A stretch of 38,816 nt of DNA from Candidatus Symbiothrix sp. Lineage in GTDB: Bacteria > Bacteroidota > Bacteroidia > Bacteroidales > Azobacteroidaceae. The DNA is taken from the NCBI GenBank assembly GCA_031290435.1, contig JAITNQ010000037.1:1-38816 (forward strand). Direction: 5' to 3'. The translations under genes and the position numbers were made by a program. The first letter of the stretch is position 1. Each line of letters opens with the position of its first letter. Shown here one piece after another: positions 1 to 9,600 of the stretch. The notes under the pieces are model-generated. The model saw only the letters and a program-made list of their open reading frames with translations. It did no database searches and was not told the origin of the DNA.

Positions 1-248
1 TCAAGAAAAGCGTTAAACTTGCCTATTCGAGAAACTTAAACTTGGAATTGCTCGAAAATGTTATATATATTTTGGCCAAAGGCGAAACTTTAGAGGGGAA
101 ACACAATCCACATAAGTTGACAGGATACAAATTAGAACTTTGGGAATGTCATGTAACTCCTGATTGGTTACTGATTTGGCAACAAAAAGATAATGAACTT
201 ATTATCGCTCTTATTGATACCGGTACTCATTCCGATTTGTTTGGGTAA
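1..248 (+). CDS. YafQ/RelE-family type II toxin, 5' end truncated by the window start
   Basis: Frame is open from pos 3 (KKSVKLAYSRNLNLELLENVIYILAKGETLEGKHNPHKLTGYKLELWECHVTPDWLLIWQQKDNELIIALIDTGTHSDLFG). The HKL-G, W-CH-PDWLLIW and TGTHSDLF motifs are typical of YafQ. The listed start at 42 is a TTG inside the gene. Confidence 0.85.
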   Translation, partial: KKSVKLAYSRNLNLELLENVIYILAKGETLEGKHNPHKLTGYKLELWECHVTPDWLLIWQQKDNELIIALIDTGTHSDLFG

Positions 249-254
249 AAAAAA

Positions 255-277
255 GAGTTACCGAAGTAACCCTTTTT
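255..277. terminator. Bidirectional rho-independent terminator with UUCG-type loop (toxin / metY)
   Basis: Minus strand GGGTTAC-TTCG-GTAACTC followed by a T run; plus strand hairpin followed by CCTTTTT. It sits between the convergent ORF ends at 248 and 339. Confidence 0.7.
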
Positions 278-338
278 CAGACCGGAAGCACTCCAGTCCG
301 ACAATTATCTTTAATACAATACTGTACCAAACTTGTTT

Positions 339-1655
<1,317 letters not shown>

Positions 1656-1685
1656 TTATAATTTCTTGTTCATTATTTTATTCTG

Positions 1686-1693
1686 CAAAGGTA
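1686..1693 (-). promoter_or_regulatory. Bacteroidetes -7 box (TACCTTTG) upstream of metY
   Basis: CAAAGGTA on + strand = TACCTTTG on -, matching TAnnTTTG, 46 nt upstream of the ATG. Confidence 0.6.
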
Positions 1694-1790
1694 AAGCAAA
1701 AGAGGGAAACAAAAATACCAATAATGAGGTATTTTATTAAAATTTACGCATTTTTTTTGCATTGTATGCTTTTATTTAAAGTTCTTACCT

Positions 1791-1798
1791 TATCTTTG
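1791..1798 (+). promoter_or_regulatory. Bacteroidetes -7 box (TATCTTTG) upstream of the histone-H1-like gene
   Basis: TATCTTTG matches TAnnTTTG, 27 nt upstream of ATG 1825. Confidence 0.6.
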
Positions 1799-1824
1799 CA
1801 AGCGGAATTTTAAACATATCAATC

Positions 1825-1998
1825 ATGAAAGAAAAAGTCGAAAATTTGACACAACTCTTTGCAGCTTTCTCTAAAGACGCTGCATTGCAGGCAGACAATG
1901 GAAACAAAGCTGCCGGAACTCGCGCAAGAAAAGTTTCTCTTGCTATTGAAAAAGCTTTGAAAGAGTTTCGTAAGGTTTCCATCGAAGCTTCAAAGTAA
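1825..1998 (+). CDS. Small histone H1-like basic protein (57 aa)
   Basis: Manual translation: MKEKVENLTQLFAAFSKDAALQADNGNKAAGTRARKVSLAIEKALKEFRKVSIEASK*. It resembles the short 'histone H1' proteins annotated in Bacteroidetes. It has a promoter box upstream and a terminator downstream. It is absent from the ORF track because of length. Confidence 0.85.
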   Translation: MKEKVENLTQLFAAFSKDAALQADNGNKAAGTRARKVSLAIEKALKEFRKVSIEASK

Positions 1999-2020
1999 AT
2001 TCAATTTATTTTGGAAGGGA

Positions 2021-2053
2021 CGGGATTAAGAAATAAAAACTTAATCCCGTTTT
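2021..2053 (+). terminator. Rho-independent terminator after the histone-H1-like gene
   Basis: CGGGATTAAG / CTTAATCCCG perfect 10-bp inverted repeat followed by TTTT. Confidence 0.85.
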
Positions 2054-2249
2054 CATTATCCGTCACCCAGTGTCCTCTTCGACAATAATAGTTATAAATG
2101 ACCATGTGAATGGTGAAGGCCAAAGTCAAAGTATGCTGTCAATTCCGTAATATTGCAAATAATCTTGTGTCAATAAATGTAATTCTTTGATTTATTATTA
2201 TTTTGAAACGAACAAAAAAGAATTTTTCATTATTTTTTAAACAATAATG

Positions 2250-2279
2250 TTGTTATTTAAATAAAAGTTTATATATTTG
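2250..2279 (+). promoter_or_regulatory. Putative promoter of the PKS cluster (TTG, 19-nt spacer, TATATTTG)
   Basis: TTG at 2250-2252 and TATATTTG at 2272-2279 fit the Bacteroidetes -33/-7 arrangement. It implies a roughly 230-nt 5' leader before the ATG at 2515. Confidence 0.55.
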
Positions 2280-2514
2280 CATCGGTTTAATCTGTATTTA
2301 GCGTCTGATTTTTCGATAATTGAATTACTAAGATAGAAATACAGCTATTATTTAAAATAAAATAGCCTATAGTCATGGATGCTATTCAATTTAGTGTGTT
2401 GTGATGTTAGTGCATTGTATATTTTTTTCTGATAATGAGGAATGGGTTTTCGATATTTATAAAAACGTATAGGAAATTCTTGAAAATAGTATAAAAGAGG
2501 CATATTAATTTAAG

Positions 2515-5500
2515 ATGAAAGGAAAAAAAGAAGTAATTTTACTCTCTTGTTTAGGTGTAATGAATTCCAAATTTGTTGTAGAAACAATAGAAGCAGGGGC
2601 GTTCCCTATATTGCGTTTGGAATGCGGCGTTGAGAAAATAAAAGATGAAATCGCGACTTTGTCGAAAAGAATTAACAAACCATTTGGCGTTTGTATTGAT
2701 GTTGTGATTCCATGTAATCTGCATTTACCGTCAAATGTAACGAAACTGATTGTTCCTTTCGGGTCTTGTGTTGAGAAAACTAAGAATGTAGAAGTGCTTT
2801 ATCAGGTTCATTCTCTTGAAGAAGGGGAAGAAGCGATAAAAGGAGAAGCGTCTTCAATTATTTTGAAAGGTTATGAAGGGACAGGAAAAGTGGCGGCAGA
2901 ATCTACTTTTGTATTGTTCCGTAAGCTCATCAAACAAGCCTCGAAACATAAAACAAAGGTTTATATTCAAGGCGGCGGCGGGATACATACTTCAGCGGCT
3001 TTTTTGGCATTGGGGGCTGACGGTGTTATTTTTGATTCACAAATAGCACTGTTTCCCGGATGTATTGTTCCGGACAGTCAGGTTGGCGCTCAGCCGAAGC
3101 AAGAGAAAGAAATCCCGGCAGGCAAAGAGGCTCAACTATCGACGGATTTTGTCGAACGCTACAAAAACTTGGAACAATTTATCATATCCGTCTTTGAAGC
3201 GGTATATGGGCATTTGCGTCAGGCAAAAAAATTGAATGTAATCGGGCGGGATAATGATTTTGCCAAGGAAATGGGCATCCCGTATCCTGTTGTGCAAATA
3301 GCATCCGAAGGAAACCTGAAGACCTTGGGCTTTGTTCACGAAACAACCGATGTCAAAGAGGCGGCTTTGCTTGAAAAGGAAGGAATAATGGCATTTGTAC
3401 GTTCTACTTCCGTTGATTCATTGGATACATTTCTAAAAGAAGGGGCAAAAAATATTATATTCGAAGGCAATGTCAAAAACAGCGAAGGAAATTCCGTCTT
3501 CAGCATTGTGCCTTGGGAAAGTCAAATCAACCGGATACTTCAAAAAGATAAAAATCTTTCAAAGATTCATATTTTATTTTCCGGAGATATTTGCGACGCT
3601 TTTTCCGCTGCATTTGTATCTATCATGGCCGCTACATTAGCGGCAAAAGGCATAAAGGTCGGGATACTACAGGAAAAATGTTCCGTTTCAGCAACCGATA
3701 AATTATGTACGGCATTGGCCGTTGACAGCAACAAACTTATTGCCAAAATAAAAGATATATCGTTAAATAATTATTCGACAAGGCCCTTGGATATTGCAAT
3801 CGTGGGGATGGAATGTATATTGCCGCAAGCCCGGAACAAGGCTGAATTTTGGAAAAATATTCTTTTGGGAAAAGATTGCGTAGATGAAGTTTCAGACTCG
3901 CGTTGGAGCAAGGAATTGTTCTACGATCCCGATACCAACGATACCGATTATTGCTCATCCAAATGGGGCGGATTTATTCCCACCGTTAATTTTGATCCCG
4001 TGGAATTTGGACTTATGCCGCAATCTTTGTCGGCCATAGAGCCGGTTCAATTATTAAGTCTTTTGGTTTCCAAAAGAGCAATGGAAGATGCCGGTTATAA
4101 AGACTATTCGGAGATGGAAGACGCCTCTGTCATATTTGGAGCAAACGGCTTGTCGGAATTAGCGACTATATATAGTCACAGGTTAGGCATCAGACAGTTG
4201 TTAGGAAAATTACCGGATCATTTGGATGCAATGCTTCCAAAAATGAATGAAACGTCATTTTCCGGTATATTGCCGAATGTTATCTCCGGCCGGATCGCCA
4301 ACCGTTTGAATTTTGGAGGACGAAATTTCACGGTCGATGCAGCTTGCGCCTCTTCATTAGTAGCGCTTGATCTTGCTTGTCAGGAACTCTCTTCCCGGCG
4401 TTCGAATCTGGTTCTTATCGGTGGCGCCGACCTCCATAACGGTATCAAAGATTTCCTGATGTTTTCCAGTACTTTCGCCTTGTCAAAAAAAGGGCGTTGT
4501 GCAGCATTTGACACAGGAGCCGATGGCATCGTTTTGGGAGAAGGCATGGCTGCATTGGTTTTAAAGAGATTGGAAGACGCCGAACGCGATGGAAATAAAA
4601 TTTATGCCGTAGTTAAAGGTATAGGCGGCAGTAGCGACGGACGCAATTTCGGTGTGACGGCGCCCAGCCGCAAAGGAGAAACCCGGGCTTTGAAAAGAGC
4701 GTATAAAAATACAGGCATTCTTCCGTCTCAGGTAGGGATGATCGAAGCCCACGGAACAGGTACGGTTGTCGGCGACAAAGTAGAGTTGGCGTCTTTAACG
4801 GATTTGTTTATAGAATCAGGCGCAATACCGGGACAAACTTACCTTGGGTCCGTAAAAACACAGATAGGGCATACCAAATGTACGGCGGGCGTTGCCGGAA
4901 TGATAAAAGCAATTCTTTCGGTAAAACATGGCGTTATCCCACCTACCTTGCATTTGAAAAACATCAATAAATTTCATGACCGGCAAACAAGTCCGTTTGT
5001 CTTTAACACACAAGCAGGGATATGGAACGACGACAAACGAATTGCCGCTGTGAGCGCGTTTGGATTTGGCGGCACTAATTTTCATGCCATCATTGAAAAT
5101 TATCAGGCGGAAGTCCCGGAATCCCCCGTATATGAATCATGGCCTGCCGAAATCTTTGTGTTCAGAGGTGACACGATGGATGAAGCAAAAAACCAAATGC
5201 TGAAAGTCAAACAGTTGATTGTATTACACAACGAGTTAAAACCGGCTGATCTCGCTTATTCGCTATCTGTTTACAATACAAAAAATATTCAGGTATCTAT
5301 TGTTTCAAGCAGCATAGAAGAACTATCCGAGAAAATAGACTTTGCCATTATGGACAAAAGGGATTTGCGGATATTTCCAAGAGATGTCAAGGAAGGGAAA
5401 ACGGTTTTTCTGTTCTCCGGACAGGGAAGCCAGCGTTTGAATATGGCGCGCGATCTCTTTGTGGCATTTCCGTCGATGAGACGCTTGTTGAATGAACACA

Positions 5501-6552
5501 AGGAATATGCAAAAATACTTTTCCCGGAAGCTGCATTTGATGAAGACGTCGTAGCGTTGCAGGAATCAGCGATAACCAATACGCTCAATGCACAACCGGT
5601 ATTAGGTATAGTTGACTTTTCCATTGCCGCTTTCCTCCGGTCGTTAGGCATAGAACCGGATATGGTAGCCGGTCACAGTTACGGCGAACTTCCTGCGCTT
5701 TGTTTTGCAGGCGCTTTTGCATCGGAGCATTTGGTGGTTCTTAGCCGTCAAAGGGCTGAGTCCATACTGCAAACAACGAAAACAGACAAAGGGAAAATGC
5801 TTGCCGTTATTCTTCAAAACAATGACATAAATGTTATTGATGACCTATTGAAAGATGAATCGGAAGTATGGATAGTGAATTACAATTCGCAGAAGCAAAT
5901 TACATTGGCAGGGTCTTCATCCGCCATTGATGCATTTGCAAAAAAACTGTCCGGTATAAAAATATTTTCTAAAGAGTTAAGTGTTTCCGGCGCATTCCAC
6001 AGTCCGTTGGTGGCTGAATCCGAAGCGCTTTTTTCCAAAGCATTGAAAAATGTACCGTTTAATACTCCCCACATACCCGTGTGGTTGAATACGACTGCGG
6101 ATATATATCCCGCAGAACCGGAAAAAATAAAGGGATGTATGGCTAAACAACTTGTTCATCCCGTATTTTTTATGAAACAAATAGAAAATATGTATGAAGC
6201 AGGCGCCCGTGTTTTTATAGAAACAGGCCCTGGAAGAGTTTTAGCCGGTCTTGTCGATGAAACTTTAGGAAAAAAAGTTATTACCATACAAACAGAAAAT
6301 AAAAACAGTGAAGGAATTGCTTATTTTTTAAGGGCTTTGGCACAATATCTGTCGACCGGTAGAAATATTTACTGGGAAAAGATGTTTGAAGGGCGAAATG
6401 TTTCACTTATTAATATTGACGAACCGGAGCAATATCAAATAAAATCTACTACTTGGTTTATAGATGGTTACGAATCAAAACCGTTTGCTTCAAACAAAAT
6501 AAACCCTGTAAAAAACAGACAAAGTTTCGATATGCAAGAACAAATTGTTTAA
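2515..6552 (+). CDS. Polyketide/PUFA-type synthase: degenerate double 2-nitropropane-dioxygenase-like domain, KS, AT
   Basis: 1345 aa. NPD-like N-terminus (GGGGIHTSAAFLALGADGVIFDSQIALF). KS DIAIVGMECILPQ, DAACASS, EAHGTGT, KTQIGHTKCTAG. AT VFLFSGQGSQ, GHSYGE, GAFHSPL. No ACP. Confidence 0.92.
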   Translation: MKGKKEVILLSCLGVMNSKFVVETIEAGAFPILRLECGVEKIKDEIATLSKRINKPFGVCIDVVIPCNLHLPSNVTKLIVPFGSCVEKTKNVEVLYQVHSLEEGEEAIKGEASSIILKGYEGTGKVAAESTFVLFRKLIKQASKHKTKVYIQGGGGIHTSAAFLALGADGVIFDSQIALFPGCIVPDSQVGAQPKQEKEIPAGKEAQLSTDFVERYKNLEQFIISVFEAVYGHLRQAKKLNVIGRDNDFAKEMGIPYPVVQIASEGNLKTLGFVHETTDVKEAALLEKEGIMAFVRSTSVDSLDTFLKEGAKNIIFEGNVKNSEGNSVFSIVPWESQINRILQKDKNLSKIHILFSGDICDAFSAAFVSIMAATLAAKGIKVGILQEKCSVSATDKLCTALAVDSNKLIAKIKDISLNNYSTRPLDIAIVGMECILPQARNKAEFWKNILLGKDCVDEVSDSRWSKELFYDPDTNDTDYCSSKWGGFIPTVNFDPVEFGLMPQSLSAIEPVQLLSLLVSKRAMEDAGYKDYSEMEDASVIFGANGLSELATIYSHRLGIRQLLGKLPDHLDAMLPKMNETSFSGILPNVISGRIANRLNFGGRNFTVDAACASSLVALDLACQELSSRRSNLVLIGGADLHNGIKDFLMFSSTFALSKKGRCAAFDTGADGIVLGEGMAALVLKRLEDAERDGNKIYAVVKGIGGSSDGRNFGVTAPSRKGETRALKRAYKNTGILPSQVGMIEAHGTGTVVGDKVELASLTDLFIESGAIPGQTYLGSVKTQIGHTKCTAGVAGMIKAILSVKHGVIPPTLHLKNINKFHDRQTSPFVFNTQAGIWNDDKRIAAVSAFGFGGTNFHAIIENYQAEVPESPVYESWPAEIFVFRGDTMDEAKNQMLKVKQLIVLHNELKPADLAYSLSVYNTKNIQVSIVSSSIEELSEKIDFAIMDKRDLRIFPRDVKEGKTVFLFSGQGSQRLNMARDLFVAFPSMRRLLNEHKEYAKILFPEAAFDEDVVALQESAITNTLNAQPVLGIVDFSIAAFLRSLGIEPDMVAGHSYGELPALCFAGAFASEHLVVLSRQRAESILQTTKTDKGKMLAVILQNNDINVIDDLLKDESEVWIVNYNSQKQITLAGSSSAIDAFAKKLSGIKIFSKELSVSGAFHSPLVAESEALFSKALKNVPFNTPHIPVWLNTTADIYPAEPEKIKGCMAKQLVHPVFFMKQIENMYEAGARVFIETGPGRVLAGLVDETLGKKVITIQTENKNSEGIAYFLRALAQYLSTGRNIYWEKMFEGRNVSLINIDEPEQYQIKSTTWFIDGYESKPFASNKINPVKNRQSFDMQEQIV

Positions 6553-6555
6553 AAA

Positions 6556-6591
6556 AATAACAAATAAAATAACAAATAAAATAACAAATAA
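6556..6591. repeat. Tandem repeat, 3 x 12 bp (AATAACAAATAA)
   Basis: Three exact consecutive units in the 72-bp gap between PKS genes 1 and 2. Confidence 0.9.
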
Positions 6592-6624
6592 ACAATCAAT
6601 TAACAATTAATTATTTATAACACG

Positions 6625-9600
6625 ATGACAAAAGAAGTTGAAAAAAAAGAAGTATTCATTCAGTCACCATTTGAAATACCTGATGTAAGATTGGCTTTAG
6701 AAACAATTAAAGCCGGCGCTTTTCCTATTTTGCACTTGGGAAGAAATGTGGATATTGCGGTAAAATGCCTGGAAACGCTCACTCAAAAGACAAAAGAGCA
6801 ATTTGGAGTGTGTATTGTTTCGGAAGAGATAAAAAACATCCCGCTTCCGGAAAATGTGCGTAAAATTATTTTACCTTACGGAATGAATTATACGCAAAAG
6901 AAAGAAATTGAGTTGTTATACCAAGTTCATTCTTTTCAAGAAGCTCAGCATGCAATAAAAGAGAAAGTCTCCTCCATTATAATCAAAGGAAACGAAGGGG
7001 CGGGTCATGTAGCAAAAGAATCTTCTTTTATTTTTTTCCAAAAAATTGCAGACAGTTGCAAAAAGGCGCAAATTAAAGTATATATTCAAGGTGGAGCGGG
7101 GATTCATACGTCTGCCGCATTTTTTGCAGTGGGTGTACAGGGTGTGATTTTCGATTCCCAGATTGCTGCCTTTTCGGAATGTGGTGCGCCAAAAGAAATA
7201 AAAGATATTGTTACAAAACTGAACGGAGGCGAAACTATCTTAGTCGATAATTTCAGGGTATTATATCGCCATTCGTCTCCGGGTCTTCCGGCAGATGCCG
7301 TCTATAAAGATCTGCAACCTTTTTTGGGAGGCTATCGTTTATCGGAGAATTATTTGCCTATAGGTCAGGATATTTCTTTATCAGTCGATTTTTTAAGAAG
7401 GCACAAAAAGCTGAAAAATTTTGTTTTTGCGGTTTACAGTGCCGCCCACGGACACATTTTACAGGCAAAAAACAAGAATGTGATTACCCCTGACAATGAA
7501 TTGGCAAAAGATTTAGGGATAAAATATCCGATCGGACAGGGTCCGATGGCGCGCATAAGCGATGTTCCCGAATTTGCAAAAGAAATAGCTGATGCGGGCG
7601 CGCTACCCATTTTATCGCTGAGTACGGAAGTGGGCGAGGATGCAAGAAAAATATTGGAACCGACGCATAAATTATTGCAAGATAAGGCATGGGGAGTCGG
7701 ATTTTTCGGATTCAATCTTCCGAAAGTCAGGGATGCACAAATAAAAATAATATTAGAAACCCAACCCAAAATAGTCTTAATTGCAGGAGGCCGTCCTTCG
7801 CTTGCTAAACCTTTTGAAGATGCTGGAATTAAAACATTTATTCATGTTCCTTCTTCCTCTTTATTGGATACTTTTATCAAAGAAGGCGCTAAAGATTTTG
7901 TTTTTGAAGGAAGGGAAAGCGGCGGGCATATTGGCCAGCTGGGAAGCCTTGTTCTTTGGGAAAGACAGATTTTCAGATTACTTCAGGAAGAAGACCTGAC
8001 TCAATTCAGCGTCTTTTTTGCCGGTGGCATCCACGATGCTTTGTCGTCCGCATTCATTTCGATCATGTCGGCAAATCTGGCCTCACAAGGCGCAAAGATT
8101 GGTATCTGGATGGGCACATCCTACCTGTACACCGAAGAAATCGTCAAGACAGGCGCCATAACTGCCGATTATCAGAATCTTGTTGTTAAAACACAAGAGA
8201 TTGTTTTACTTGATACAAATGCGAGTCTGATTTCCCGCGCCGTGAAAACACCCTTTACCGAACTTTTCTTCCGGGAAAAACAAAGAATGCTCAAGGAAGG
8301 ATTAGATCCACATGAAGTGTCTGTGTATTTGGAAGATTTAATTATCGGCCGATTGAGAATTGCTGCTAAGGGAATAGTATTCAAAGACAATGAATGGGTG
8401 AAACTGGGCTTGGAAGAACAAACGGAAAAGGGTTTATTTATGACGGGCGACGTTACATTGCTTATAGACAAAATAATTACGATTGAGAAACTTCACAAAT
8501 CCGTTATAGAGGATAGCAATACACTTATTACCGAACTTCCTGATATTCCGCTTCCGGAATCCCTGTCTAAACCTATTGATATAGCCATTATAGGGATGGA
8601 TTGCGTTTTTCCTCAAGCAAAAAATATCGAAGAATATTGGATGAATATTTTTCTGGCCAAAGACTGTATCGAAGATATTCCGGACATTCGGTTGAATAAA
8701 AAACTCTTTTGTAGACCGAACAATACGGATAGTGATTTTATTTCCTGCATGACAGGCGGGTATGTTCCTATGATGGATTTCGACCCCATGGAGTTCGGAA
8801 TGACTCCTCAATCGATGACTTCTGTCGAGACTGGTCAATTATTAAGTTTGATGATTGCCAAACGCGCTTTGATAGATGCCGGTTATCCGGATATTTCGCC
8901 GGATCTTTCGGAAAATGTTTCGGTTATTTTCGGAGGTGAAGGTCTATTTGATATGGCAACAAGAATTGGATTCCGGTCAACTTACAGACAAATATTCGGC
9001 GATCTGCCCGAAGAACTGAAAGAACGGCTACCCCGGCTGAACACCGATACTTTTGCCGGTTTACTGTCTAACGTCATCCCCGGTCGTGTTAGTAACCGGC
9101 TCAATTTTAGAGGGCGCAATTATACTGTCAATTCGGCTTGTGCATCCTCGCTTACGGCATTGAATACAGCTTGTCAGGAATTATCTTTATATGAAGTAGA
9201 TATGGTTGTTCTTGGTGGAATTGATTTTCACAGCAACCTGAATGACTACCTGATGTTTTCTTCTACTCACGCCCTGTCACAGAAAGGATATTGCCGTTCT
9301 TTTGACGCCGACGCCGATGGTATGACCATGGGAGAAGGCGTTGGTGTTACGATATTGAAAAGATTGGAAGACGCCGAACGCGACGGCGACAGGATTTATG
9401 CCGTCGTTAAAGGGCTCGGAGGCAGCAGCGACGGAAAAGGCATGAGTTTGACGGCGCCAAGCGTGGGCGGACAAATCACGGCAATGGAAAAAGCCTATCA
9501 GTCTGCCGGAATTTCTCCCTCTGAAGTCGGACTCATTGAAGCGCATGGTACGGGTACTGTTGTTGGAGATAGAACAGAAATGAGTTCTACAACAAAAGTA

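Noticed and set aside
2375-2404. 9-codon upstream ORF (MDAIQFSVL*) in the PKS leader as a separate gene
   Set aside because: Too short and no clear ribosome binding site; mentioned only as part of the leader observation.
5289-5651. 120-aa minus-strand ORF inside PKS gene 1
   Set aside because: Antisense to the AT domain (FLFSGQGSQ...); composition artefact.
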